Assembly (NCBI RefSeq): GCF_004834005.1
Contig: NZ_STFF01000001.1
Span: 1,549,347-1,613,346 of the forward strand
DNA: 64,000 bases
Origin: Niastella caeni
GTDB lineage: Bacteria; Bacteroidota; Bacteroidia; Chitinophagales; Chitinophagaceae
Direction: 5' to 3'
The translations under genes were made by a program, and so were the position numbers. Positions 17,169 to 25,178 of the stretch are shown piece after piece. Each line of letters starts with the position of its first letter. The first letter of the stretch is position 1. The notes under the pieces were generated by a model. It ran no database searches and was not told the origin of the DNA. It saw only the letters and a program-made list of their open reading frames with translations.

Positions 17169-17621
17169 TTATACAGTTTGTTTCCTTTCTTTTTTAAACA
17201 CTTCCCAGCCATTGGCCCCGTTTGATTTTAGTACCACTTTGTGATCACCGCTTTCGAGCGTTACATAGTATACGTTCTCGCTATTGGCGGCCATTTCAAA
17301 AAGGTCGGTAATCCAATAATCGCTGTAATTTTTCTTTAGATCTGTGAGCAGGTTAATAGGAAGTTGACCTGAAACAATGTTACGGGTAACACCTAACAGG
17401 TTGCCGGCAGGGGAATAATACGCATACACAACTTGCTCGTTCAATGTAAAGGTGGCTTTTACAAATTCCCGGGTAGTTACCCATTGTACATTCTGCGCTC
17501 CGGCAAATTCTTTCTGGAAAGTTTTAACGATCTTGTCATTCACTTCTTCGTTACCATTGGCAAAGGCACTGCTGATGCCAGTTATAAATACAAATACGCC
17601 AATGAGAATTTTGTTTTTCAT
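17169..17621 (-). CDS. Secreted PepSY-like protein 1
   Basis: This 150-aa protein has a signal peptide (MKNKILIGVFVFITGI..., cleavage near SAFA) and a mature domain resembling the PepSY-like/BLIP-like (DUF2874) family: KTFQKEFAGAQNVQW, a YAYYSPAGNLLGVTR strand pair and VYYVTLESGDHKVVLKSN. Such small periplasmic or surface proteins are numerous in Bacteroidota and mostly uncharacterised. It is paralogous to the protein at 22317-22751 in length, order of motifs and the AQxVxW signature. It is transcribed alone. Confidence 0.75.
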   Translation of the reverse strand: MKNKILIGVFVFITGISSAFANGNEEVNDKIVKTFQKEFAGAQNVQWVTTREFVKATFTLNEQVVYAYYSPAGNLLGVTRNIVSGQLPINLLTDLKKNYSDYWITDLFEMAANSENVYYVTLESGDHKVVLKSNGANGWEVFKKERKQTV

Positions 17622-17791
17622 GTTGCTATTTTTTACTTTAATTCAAATGAATATGGGCATATGAAACATCCTGGCTATAGGGATACCCATGCCCGTTTAC
17701 TTTTTATTGTTTACTTAATGTTCTAAGCGGTATGAATAATATGTAGCAGCTTGTTGAAAATTGTTACAGGTACCGGAAGATTATTTTTTTC

Positions 17792-17875
17792 TTAGCTACA
17801 TCCACACTGAATTGAGCATTGTGTAATAGCACTGGTTACAGTAACCAATACTATACGTGAAGAAAACTTTTTCAT
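17792..17875 (-). CDS. Possible 27-residue peptide or relic
   Basis: A short ORF starts MKKFSSRIVLVTVTSAI and ends with four Cys in the last ten residues or so (TQCSIQCGCS). It begins like a signal peptide. A consensus -7 box (TACTTTTG on the minus strand, 17927-17934) lies 52 nt upstream. It could be a small secreted peptide, the remnant of a PepSY-like gene next to the one at 17169, or chance. The rest of the 601-nt gap 17622-18222 shows no other ORF or hairpin that I would support. Confidence 0.2.
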   Translation of the reverse strand: MKKFSSRIVLVTVTSAITQCSIQCGCS

Positions 17876-17926
17876 GGCTATACTTTTTAAACCTGACGAA
17901 TCAAGTTCTTTATTGATTAGTCGACA

Positions 17927-17934
17927 CAAAAGTA
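17927..17934 (-). promoter_or_regulatory. -7 box in the 17.6-18.2 kb gap
   Basis: The minus strand reads TACTTTTG, an exact TAnnTTTG match. Upstream, TTTCG lies at roughly the -33 distance but does not match well. It would drive the short ORF at 17792-17875 or the PepSY-like gene further down with a long leader. Confidence 0.35.
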
Positions 17935-18222
17935 AAAGAGGTTACACTGCCATCACGAAAATTATGACTAATGGTGTAGTATGTTAAACCAGGTTAAACA
18001 AAATACCGGCTTGACTGCTGCCAAAATCGCTGTAACGCAAGCTGGTAAAGGGTTGCAACAAATTGTTTAAATATTTCTTAAAACAAGGTTAATCGATCGT
18101 TAAATTGTAATTGTGGAAAGCGCCAGACCTGAAAAAGCTGAAATTTTATTAATTCTTTTTCTCATTTTTCTTACTTAAACCCGAGGTAATACGTTATATT
18201 GTCATAATAACATTCATAACCG

Positions 18223-18807
18223 TTGAATTACCTGGCGCACGCATATTTATCCTTCAATCAGCCGGCAATCCTGGCAGGCAACCTTATTAGCGATTTCGTG
18301 AAAGGGAAGCAACTCAATCTTTATCCTGAAGATGTACGTAAGGGAATTATACTCCATCGGGCCATTGATTCCTTTACCGATGAACATGCCGCTACCAGGG
18401 AAGCAAAAAATATCTTTAAACCCCATTACCGTTTATACAGCGCTGCCTTTATTGATGTAACCTACGATCATTTTCTGGCAAACGACTGGCAGCAGTTTAC
18501 CGATGATTCTTTATCAGCATTCTCTCAAGAGGTATATAATTCTCTGGATAAATACCTGGATGTTTTTCCCGAACCCTTCAGGCAAATGTTTCCCTACATG
18601 AAACAGCAAAACTGGCTGTATAACTACCGCAACCGGTCGGGCATAGAACGGAGCTTTGCCGGCGTGGTTCACCGTTCGGCCTATTTAACAGACAGCCAAA
18701 CGGCCTTTAAACTGTTTGAAGAAAACTATAATAAGTTGCAGCAGTACTACGTTGATTTTTTTCCGGCCCTCCACAAATACGCCTTTAATACATTGCAAAA
18801 TTTGTAA
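18223..18807 (+). CDS. ACP phosphodiesterase-like (DUF479) protein with TTG start
   Basis: This is a 194-aa protein of the AcpH/DUF479 family: NYLAHAYLSFNQPAILAGNL at the start, DFVKGKQ, and HRAIDSFTDEH, with Asp and His residues typical of the HD-like metal site. The E. coli member removes phosphopantetheine from acyl carrier protein; homologues without proven substrate are common. The start must be the TTG at 18223, because an in-frame TAA ends at 18219 and no ATG or GTG lies between, while the family motif begins at codon 2. It is a single gene on the plus strand. Confidence 0.88.
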   Translation: MNYLAHAYLSFNQPAILAGNLISDFVKGKQLNLYPEDVRKGIILHRAIDSFTDEHAATREAKNIFKPHYRLYSAAFIDVTYDHFLANDWQQFTDDSLSAFSQEVYNSLDKYLDVFPEPFRQMFPYMKQQNWLYNYRNRSGIERSFAGVVHRSAYLTDSQTAFKLFEENYNKLQQYYVDFFPALHKYAFNTLQNL

Positions 18808-18925
18808 AGACAAAACTGACCAACCGATTAAAATCTTTTTAAAAGTTATTCATCCCGAAGGATTTTTTTTACCAAAATCGTTTAATGAATAGAAAGAAGA
18901 GTTAGCAGGGAATCTTTCTAACTTT

Positions 18926-18933
18926 TATTTTTG
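18926..18933 (+). promoter_or_regulatory. -7 box of the DUF2911 pair
   Basis: TATTTTTG matches TAnnTTTG, 101 nt before the first DUF2911 start. No good -33 element is seen, so confidence is modest. Confidence 0.35.
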
Positions 18934-19034
18934 CCGATTAATTACAAATGCAGGGGGTGTAACACACTTCTTAAGGGAATAAAAGTTCCATACAACGCAT
19001 CGCCCGAGTAAAATCGTCTTAACCATTAAAAAAT

Positions 19035-19610
19035 ATGCAGATGAAGCAATTGGGGGTTTTGTTTTTTGGATTAGCAGTTATAAGCGCAACCGTAAATGCC
19101 CAGTTTAAAGCGCCAGCCCTGGATAAATCGCCCATGGATATGAGCTATTATCCGGTCAATTTTCCCATCCTGAAGATCCAGAATAAAGCCACAGAACCAT
19201 TGCTGGCCCGGGTATTATACAGCCGGCCGCAAAAAAACGGTCGTGACGTGTTTGGAGAACTGATCGAATATGGCAAAATCTGGCGGCTTGGCGCTAACGA
19301 AGCCACTGAAATTGAATTGTATAAAGATGTAAAAATTAATAATACGCGGCTTAAAAAGGGCCGGTACAGTATATATGCCATACCCTACCATGACAAATGG
19401 ACGTTGATCTTTAACAGAGAAACCGATATTTGGGGCGCATTTCAGTACGACGATAAAAAAGATGTGCTACGCACAGATGTTAAGCTGGAAAAACAACAGG
19501 AAGCCATTGAGGCTTTTACCCTGTTATTCGATAAAACCGATTCCGGGGCAAATATGATTATGGCCTGGGATAAAGTGAAAGCTACTTTGCCGATCACCTT
19601 TATAAAATAA
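19035..19610 (+). CDS. Secreted DUF2911 protein 1
   Basis: This 191-aa protein has a cleavable signal peptide (cleavage near VNAQ) and one DUF2911 domain: LDKSPMDMSYYPVNFP, LLARVLYSRPQKNGRDVFGE, then YGKIWRLGANEATEIE and FTLLFDKT. The family is frequent in Bacteroidota and has no established function; it is predicted to be periplasmic. The next gene, 4 nt downstream, encodes a close paralogue with a lipoprotein signal, so the pair arose by tandem duplication and is one transcript. Confidence 0.88.
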   Translation: MQMKQLGVLFFGLAVISATVNAQFKAPALDKSPMDMSYYPVNFPILKIQNKATEPLLARVLYSRPQKNGRDVFGELIEYGKIWRLGANEATEIELYKDVKINNTRLKKGRYSIYAIPYHDKWTLIFNRETDIWGAFQYDDKKDVLRTDVKLEKQQEAIEAFTLLFDKTDSGANMIMAWDKVKATLPITFIK

Positions 19611-19614
19611 AATC

Positions 19615-20256
19615 ATGTACCAAACCAGGCCTTTAATAAAGCTTTGCTGTTTAGTATGGATGTTGGGCGTTTTGATAGGATGCGATCAAAATTCTACATC
19701 GGGTAATAATACAGTAACCATTACACCCACAGTTACTCCCAACAAACCCACTGAAAAGGAAATTCAGCCGGGCTTGGATAAATCACCCATGGATATGAGC
19801 TATTATCCGGTTGATTACCCCAAGCTAAAAATGGCTGGCAATGTTTCAGAACCCCTTATTGCCCGGGTGATTTACAGCAGGCCACAAAAAAATAACCGTA
19901 CTGTATTTGGCGACCTCGTAAAATATGGCTCGGTATGGCGATTGGGCGCTAATGAGGCCTCTGAAATTGAGTTTTTTAAGGATGTTACCATAAATAACAA
20001 AAAAGTATTGAAAGGCCGCTATGTTATTTATTGCATTCCTCAGGAAAATACCTGGACGCTGGTGCTGAATAATGACTTATATACCTGGGGTCTGAAAATC
20101 GATTCTTCCAAAGACGAGTATAAGTTTGACATTCCTGTTGCCAAAACACGTTTCCCTTATGAGCTGTTTACCATGGAATTTGAAAAGGCCGGCAAGGGCA
20201 TGCAATTAAATATGGAATGGGACAGCGCAAAGGCTAGTCTGCCTATTAGTTGGTGA
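19615..20256 (+). CDS. DUF2911 lipoprotein 2
   Basis: This 213-aa lipoprotein has a lipobox LIGC with the acylated Cys at residue 23 and a 25-residue Ser/Thr/Asn/Pro linker. Its DUF2911 domain is nearly collinear with the preceding gene (LDKSPMDMSYYPVDYP, ARVIYSRPQKNNRTVFGDL, WRLGANEASEIEFFKDV). The mature domain should be tethered to a membrane, whereas its neighbour is soluble. Its stop codon begins the left arm of inverted repeat H, which may serve as the terminator. Confidence 0.88.
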   Translation: MYQTRPLIKLCCLVWMLGVLIGCDQNSTSGNNTVTITPTVTPNKPTEKEIQPGLDKSPMDMSYYPVDYPKLKMAGNVSEPLIARVIYSRPQKNNRTVFGDLVKYGSVWRLGANEASEIEFFKDVTINNKKVLKGRYVIYCIPQENTWTLVLNNDLYTWGLKIDSSKDEYKFDIPVAKTRFPYELFTMEFEKAGKGMQLNMEWDSAKASLPISW

Positions 20257-20380
20257 GTAGCGAGTAGCAAGTGGGGAAGGCACCTTCCGCAAATAAATGG
20301 AATTTTAGCATTGGTATAAGGCCTGGAGAATTTATTACTGCCGGAGTTAGCTAGCCCACTACCTACTAACTACTTACTAC
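20253..20380. repeat. Word-type inverted repeat H, possibly a terminator
   Basis: The left arm (20253-20276) reads GAGTAGCGAGTAGCAAGTGG and begins at the DUF2911 stop codon. The right arm (20355-20380) reads CCACTACCTACTAACTACTT and is followed by TGGCTTTTTT. The inner palindrome GGAAGG-CA-CCTTCC lies at 20275-20288. The T run after the right arm would let it terminate the DUF2911 transcript just before asnB. Confidence 0.6.
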
Positions 20381-20405
20381 TGGCTTTTTTCTCTATCTTG
20401 TTGCC

Positions 20406-22247
20406 ATGTGTGGCATTGCAGGTATTATAACCAATCAATCCGATCGGCTCTCTGTTCATCGCCTGAAAAAAATGACGGCGGCGCTGGCTCACCGCGGACC
20501 TGATGGTGAAGGACACTGGATCAATGAAAACAACGCCGCGGGCTTTGGCCACCGCCGTTTATCCATTATTGACCTGGGCCCAACCGGTGCGCAACCCATG
20601 CACTATCTGAGCCGGTATACTATCATTCACAACGGAGAAATCTATAATTACCTTGAAGTAAAGGAAATGTTAGTGCAAAAGGGTTATTCCTTTTGCAGTC
20701 AATCCGACACCGAGGTAATAATGGCGGCTTATGATTGTTTCCACTCCAACTGCCTGCAATACTTCGATGGGATGTTTGCTTTTGCCATATGGGACGCACA
20801 GGAACAAACGTTATTTGCAGCAAGGGACCGGTTTGGGGAAAAACCATTTTATTATTATTTCGACGACAACCAGTTTGTATTTGCCAGTGAAATGAAGGCA
20901 TTATGGGCCGCGGGCATTGAAAAGCAGTTCAATGAAAAAATGTTTTTCAATTATTTCACGCTGGGGTATACCCAAAATCCAACCAACGCCGAAGAAACTT
21001 TTTATTCCGGCATCAATAAACTGCCTGCCCGTTCTTACATACAGTATCATTTACCCGAACACCGCATAACCCGATCGCTATATTGGGATATAGACGTAGA
21101 CTTCATTGATGAAACCATAACCGAGCAAAAAATTACAACACAGTTTAACAGGTTGTTCAACCAATCGGTTCAAAGAAGGTTGAGAAGCGATGTACCAATA
21201 GGTACATCTGTAAGCGGCGGGCTCGATAGTTCGTGTGTGCTGGCCGGTATTCAGGTAACGGCGCCTCACCAATACAAAACCTTTTCTGCCATATTTCCCG
21301 GGTTCAGGAAAGATGAATCGACCTGGATAAAACGCATATCTGACCACTTTGCTACCCAAAACTATACCGTGCAACCAAATGCCGACCGCGTGATCGGTGA
21401 TTTTGAAAAAATATGTTACCACCAGGAAGAACCCTTTCAATCGGCCAGCGTTGCAGCACAATATTATGTGTATGAATTGGCCCGGCAACAACAGGTAAAA
21501 GTTTTGCTCGATGGCCAGGGCGCCGATGAAATATTAGCCGGCTATCACAAATATTATCATTGGTACTGGCAACAATTGTTCAGACAGGATAAAAGCATGC
21601 TGCACCACGAACTGAACCAGGCCCGTTCCTTAGGCATTTCAGAACCCTGGGGTATTAAAAATAAGCTCGCCGCAGCCTTGCCAACCTATGCCGGGTGGTA
21701 TCTCCGACGCCAAAGGTCCCGGCAGCAGCTTCGCCTGCACGATCTTACTTCATCATTTGTTAAAGAATATGGAGAGTCTTATTACGACATTGCCCATTTT
21801 GATGAATTAAACAACGTACTTTATTACAACACATTTGTAAACGGGCTGGAAGAATTGTTACGATATGCCGATAGAAACTCCATGGCGCATGGCACTGAAG
21901 TACGTTTGCCGTTTTTAAACCATGAGCTGGTACAGCTATTGTTCTCAACACCAGCCCGTTACAAGATCCGTGACGGATATACAAAATGGTTGCTGCGAAA
22001 AAGTATGGAAGAAAAACTGCCCGCAGGCCTGGCCTGGCGAACAGATAAAATAGGGTTTGAACCACCACAGCAACAATGGATGAGTGACCCGCGTTTACAG
22101 GAATATGTACACGAATCAAAAAGAACATTGGTTAAACGCGGCATGCTGAAAGAACAGGCTTTAAATAAAAAAATTCAGCCGCAAGAAGCTCATGCGGCTG
22201 ATAATTATGACTGGCGCTACCTTGTAGCCGGGCAGTTATTGCGCTGA
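20406..22247 (+). CDS. asnB: Asparagine synthase (glutamine-hydrolysing)
   Basis: This 613-aa cytoplasmic enzyme makes asparagine from aspartate, ATP and glutamine. Cys2 (MCGIAG) is the glutaminase nucleophile, with AHRGPDGEG at residues 28-36 and HNGEIYNY at 75-82. The synthetase ATP-binding motif SGGLDS is at 270-275. The protein is about 60 residues longer than E. coli AsnB and closer to the 610-640-aa class often found in glycan gene clusters, where some members amidate sugars or other acids. No such cluster surrounds it, so asparagine synthesis is most likely. The ATG lies just behind inverted repeat H. Confidence 0.93.
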   Translation: MCGIAGIITNQSDRLSVHRLKKMTAALAHRGPDGEGHWINENNAAGFGHRRLSIIDLGPTGAQPMHYLSRYTIIHNGEIYNYLEVKEMLVQKGYSFCSQSDTEVIMAAYDCFHSNCLQYFDGMFAFAIWDAQEQTLFAARDRFGEKPFYYYFDDNQFVFASEMKALWAAGIEKQFNEKMFFNYFTLGYTQNPTNAEETFYSGINKLPARSYIQYHLPEHRITRSLYWDIDVDFIDETITEQKITTQFNRLFNQSVQRRLRSDVPIGTSVSGGLDSSCVLAGIQVTAPHQYKTFSAIFPGFRKDESTWIKRISDHFATQNYTVQPNADRVIGDFEKICYHQEEPFQSASVAAQYYVYELARQQQVKVLLDGQGADEILAGYHKYYHWYWQQLFRQDKSMLHHELNQARSLGISEPWGIKNKLAAALPTYAGWYLRRQRSRQQLRLHDLTSSFVKEYGESYYDIAHFDELNNVLYYNTFVNGLEELLRYADRNSMAHGTEVRLPFLNHELVQLLFSTPARYKIRDGYTKWLLRKSMEEKLPAGLAWRTDKIGFEPPQQQWMSDPRLQEYVHESKRTLVKRGMLKEQALNKKIQPQEAHAADNYDWRYLVAGQLLR

Positions 22248-22249
22248 AA

Positions 22250-22298
22250 TTTATAAAACACCTTGAGGGTTTTGCCTTAGCTGTTGCAACCTTCAAGG
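22250..22298 (-). terminator. Hairpin between convergent asnB and PepSY-like 2
   Basis: CCTTGAGGGTT (22261-22271) pairs with AACCTTCAAGG (22288-22298) with one wobble. On the minus strand TGTTTTATAAAT follows. It probably ends the minus-strand gene and may also serve asnB. Confidence 0.6.
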
Positions 22299-22316
22299 CA
22301 TAAAAGACAGGTTGCG

Positions 22317-22751
22317 TTAAACCTTCTTGTATTTTTCTACCAACTGGCTATTACCATCCACATCTACCTTCAATGTATACCAGCGTTCGTTATCTTCCAG
22401 TTTAATGTAGTAAGCAATAATACCAGCGTAAGTGACTTCTGTTACACCGAACATTTTTTTCTTTGGGTTCTCTTTATTGATCTTATTGAGGATATATAAA
22501 GGAAGTAATTGAGGTGCATAATAACGAAGCGAGCTCATCATATTACCCTCTTTGTCATAGTTTACTTTGGATCTGATGCCGCCACTTACAAAGCTAACTG
22601 CATAGTAGTTGGGAAATTCTTCCCAGCGAACCTCCTGGGCGCTGCTGAATGTTTCATTAAATGCTTTTAATACCCTTTCGTTTGGATCGAATGCGTAGGC
22701 TCCTGCTGTTGTTACCAGCACGGCGAACATAATGGCTATCACTTTTTTCAT
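22317..22751 (-). CDS. Secreted PepSY-like protein 2
   Basis: This 144-aa protein has a signal peptide (MKKVIAIMFAVLVTTAG..., cleavage near AYAF). The mature part matches the PepSY-like/BLIP-like type: KAFNETFSSAQEVRWEEF, YYAVSFVSGGIRSKVNYD and a final strand pair ERWYTLKVDVDGN. It is a distant paralogue of the protein at 17169-17621. Its function is unknown; a periplasmic or surface location is predicted. A consensus promoter lies immediately upstream. Confidence 0.75.
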   Translation of the reverse strand: MKKVIAIMFAVLVTTAGAYAFDPNERVLKAFNETFSSAQEVRWEEFPNYYAVSFVSGGIRSKVNYDKEGNMMSSLRYYAPQLLPLYILNKINKENPKKKMFGVTEVTYAGIIAYYIKLEDNERWYTLKVDVDGNSQLVEKYKKV

Positions 22752-22785
22752 GGCTTTATAAATTTAAAATGCTTGAATGATGAAC

Positions 22786-22816
22786 CAAATGTATACTGAA
22801 CAACAGGGTAAGTCAA
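22786..22816 (-). promoter_or_regulatory. Promoter of PepSY-like 2
   Basis: On the minus strand TTG (22814-22816), a 20-nt spacer and TACATTTG (22786-22793) match the consensus exactly, 35 nt before the start codon. Confidence 0.65.
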
Positions 22817-22992
22817 GACAATTAGTACCGGCGGGGGGTTCAAGACAAGATCTACGAACATTTTCGCACAAGTGCCAATGGCAAGCGTTATTGCCGATCG
22901 CAGCAAATGCAGCAGCATAAAGCGTTTGCAGAATGTTTCAGTTAATTTCAAAAGGTAGGTTAAGCTTCTGTTAAACTGGAGATCCGGGTTAA

Positions 22993-23093
22993 CCAATGGG
23001 CAATTTGCAATAGACAATAGGCAAAACTTCAATTGTTCGGAAAGCCCGATTTTTGGCAAGCCTTGCCTATTGCTTATTGTCCATTGCCAATTG
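22993..23093. repeat. Word-type inverted repeat I
   Basis: The left arm (22993-23027) carries GCAATTTGCAATAGACAATA. The right arm (23054-23093) carries CTATTGCTTATTGTCCATTG. The same CAATAG/CAATGG words occur in the leader of the gene at 15892-16866. The right arm ends 10 nt before a CATCTTTG near-consensus -7 box (23103-23110). The rest of the 406-nt gap is without genes. Confidence 0.65.
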
Positions 23094-23157
23094 ATTTTTC
23101 CGCATCTTTGCACCTATATCAAAGACCAATCATTAAAACATTTATTTAGAAGAAGAT

Positions 23158-24297
23158 ATGAAACCAGGAACAAAATGCATACATGCCGGAGCTGAACCTG
23201 ATCCTTCAACCGGGGCAATTATGACGCCTATTTACCAAACATCTACGTTTGTGCAGGAAGCACCCGGAAAAAATAAAGGGTTTGAATATGCCCGTTCACA
23301 AAACCCCACCCGGTTTGCATTGGAAGAAGCTTTGGCTGTTATTGAAAACGGGAAGTATGGGCTGGCCTTTAGCAGTGGCGTAGCAGCTACCGACGCTGTA
23401 ATAAAATTGTTACAACCCGGCGATGAAGTTATTGCGGCCAATGATATGTACGGCGGAACGTATCGTTTATTCACTAAAATATTCGAAAAATTCGGCATTC
23501 GCTTTCATTATGTAAACATGCAGGAGGCCGAAAATATACAACCCTATATAAATAAGAATACGAAGCTCATTTGGACCGAAACGCCTACCAACCCGCTGAT
23601 CAATATTGTAGATATTGCAGCAGTGGCAGCTATAACCAAAGCCAACAATATTCTCCTGTGTGTTGATAACACTTTCGCTTCACCCTATCTGCAAAACCCA
23701 CTCGATCTGGGCGCCGATATTGTGATGCACTCCGCTACCAAATACCTGGGTGGCCACAGTGATGTTATTCAGGGCGCACTCGTTATGAATGACCAGGCGC
23801 TGCGCGATCAATTGTACTTTATTCAAAAAAGTTGCGGCGCCGTACCAGGTCCCATGGATTGTTTTTTGGTGTTACGCGGTATTAAAACCCTGCATATACG
23901 CATGCAACGTCATTGTGAGAACGGAGAAAAAATAGCGCATTTCTTACGCAATCATCCCAAGGTAGGACATGTTTATTGGTGCGGTTTTAATGATCATCCG
24001 GGATATGCTGTAGCCAAAAAACAAATGCGCGGCTTTGGTGGCATGATCAGCTTTACTTTAAAAGATGATAGCGTGGAAACAGCCATGAAATTATTATCCT
24101 CAACCAAAGTATTTGCGCTGGCCGAAAGCCTGGGTGGAGTAGAGTCGCTTATCAATCACCCGGCCACCATGACGCATGCTTCCATTCCGCGGGAAGAACG
24201 CATAAAGAATGGATTGAGCGATTCGCTGATCAGGTTAAGCGTGGGCATCGAAGATGCCGAAGATCTCATTGACGATCTGAAATCCGCAATTGGATAA
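23158..24297 (+). CDS. Cystathionine gamma-synthase/lyase (PLP-dependent)
   Basis: This 379-aa enzyme belongs to the Cys/Met metabolism PLP family. K195 in HSATKYLGGH binds PLP and D170 in CVDNTFASPYLQNP pairs with the cofactor nitrogen. FEYARSQNPTR carries the neighbouring-subunit phosphate-binding Tyr and Arg residues. It ends with the usual ESLGGVESLINHPATMTHAS block. Members either make cystathionine from an activated homoserine and cysteine (MetB) or cleave cystathionine (MetC/CGL); the sequence alone does not settle which. TIGR02757 follows after 52 nt. Confidence 0.93.
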   Translation: MKPGTKCIHAGAEPDPSTGAIMTPIYQTSTFVQEAPGKNKGFEYARSQNPTRFALEEALAVIENGKYGLAFSSGVAATDAVIKLLQPGDEVIAANDMYGGTYRLFTKIFEKFGIRFHYVNMQEAENIQPYINKNTKLIWTETPTNPLINIVDIAAVAAITKANNILLCVDNTFASPYLQNPLDLGADIVMHSATKYLGGHSDVIQGALVMNDQALRDQLYFIQKSCGAVPGPMDCFLVLRGIKTLHIRMQRHCENGEKIAHFLRNHPKVGHVYWCGFNDHPGYAVAKKQMRGFGGMISFTLKDDSVETAMKLLSSTKVFALAESLGGVESLINHPATMTHASIPREERIKNGLSDSLIRLSVGIEDAEDLIDDLKSAIG

Positions 24298-24349
24298 CGG
24301 TTGCGGCCTTCAACATTCATCATTCAACATTCGTTATTCGATATCTATA

Positions 24350-25123
24350 ATGAAACAGCCATCTTTAAAAGATTTTCTGAACAGGAAAACGGAGGAATAC
24401 AATCAACCTTCGTTTATTAAAGATGATCCTGTTTCTATACCTCATTTATTTACCCGGCAGCAGGATATTGAAATAGCAGGATTTTTTGCAGCCATTTTTG
24501 CCTGGGGCAATCGTACAATTATTATCAACAAATCGCGTGAACTAATGCAGGCGATGGATATGTCGCCGCATCAGTTCGTGCTGCAACACAATGATAATGA
24601 TCTAAAAAAATTACTGTCGTTCAAGCACCGTACTTTCAATACAACCGATCTGTTGTATTTCATCGAATTCTTAAAATTCCATTATTCAGGTCATAAAACA
24701 CTGGAAACCGCTTTTACCCGAAGCATGCATAAAACCGATGCTACTACTGAAAATGCGTTGGCCGGTTTTCACCATTATTTCTTTTCACTGGAACATGTAC
24801 CTGCCCGTACCCGTAAACATATTGCAACACCCGATAAAAATTCTACCTGTAAGCGGCTGAGTATGTTCCTGCGATGGATGGTACGCCAGGACAATAGCGG
24901 TGTTGATTTTGGTATTTGGAAGAACATTTCCCCCGCTCAACTAATTTGCCCTATTGACCTGCACGTAGCCCGGGTTGCCAAACGGTTTAACCTGTTGCCT
25001 CGTAAACAGATCGACTGGCAGGCTGCGCTTGAACTAACTACCTGTCTGCGTAAATTAGATCCCGACGATCCGGTCAAGTATGACTTTGCGTTATTTGGTT
25101 TAGGCGTTATAGAGAAGTTTTAG
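24350..25123 (+). CDS. TIGR02757 family protein
   Basis: This protein has 257 aa from the ATG at 24350; the frame is open from 24290 but the extension reads through a word-repeat tract (CAACATTCATCATTCAACAT, 24311-24330) and is not conserved-looking. The family (DUF2400) is widespread in Bacteroidota and has no known function. Its core is FTRQQDIEIAGFFAAIFAWG, FKHRTFNTTDLLYFI and the C-terminal CPIDLHVARVAKRFNLLPRK followed by DPDDPVKYDFALFGLGV. That last part resembles the helix-hairpin-helix DNA glycosylase fold, so a nucleic-acid role is a weak inference. It ends 55 nt from a convergent gene. Confidence 0.88.
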   Translation: MKQPSLKDFLNRKTEEYNQPSFIKDDPVSIPHLFTRQQDIEIAGFFAAIFAWGNRTIIINKSRELMQAMDMSPHQFVLQHNDNDLKKLLSFKHRTFNTTDLLYFIEFLKFHYSGHKTLETAFTRSMHKTDATTENALAGFHHYFFSLEHVPARTRKHIATPDKNSTCKRLSMFLRWMVRQDNSGVDFGIWKNISPAQLICPIDLHVARVAKRFNLLPRKQIDWQAALELTTCLRKLDPDDPVKYDFALFGLGVIEKF

Positions 25124-25142
25124 ATAGCGAAGGATTATACAA

Positions 25143-25170
25143 GGAGGAACCATCTGTAAAGGTAACCTCC
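25143..25170. terminator. Hairpin between convergent TIGR02757 and TonB-receptor-like genes
   Basis: GGAGG (from 25144) pairs with CCTCC (ending 25170) with inner ACC/GGT pairs. ACACCGTTTTATTTT follows on the plus strand. It is a short stem. Confidence 0.4.
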
Positions 25171-25178
25171 ACACCGTT

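Noticed and set aside
20406..22247. asnB as part of a glycan or natural-product cluster
   Set aside because: Its neighbours (DUF2911 pair, PepSY-like protein) give no support for such a pathway.
24290..24349. N-terminal extension of the TIGR02757 protein
   Set aside because: The added 20 codons run through a CAACATTCATCATTCAACAT word tract and overlap the preceding gene's end; the ATG at 24350 fits better.
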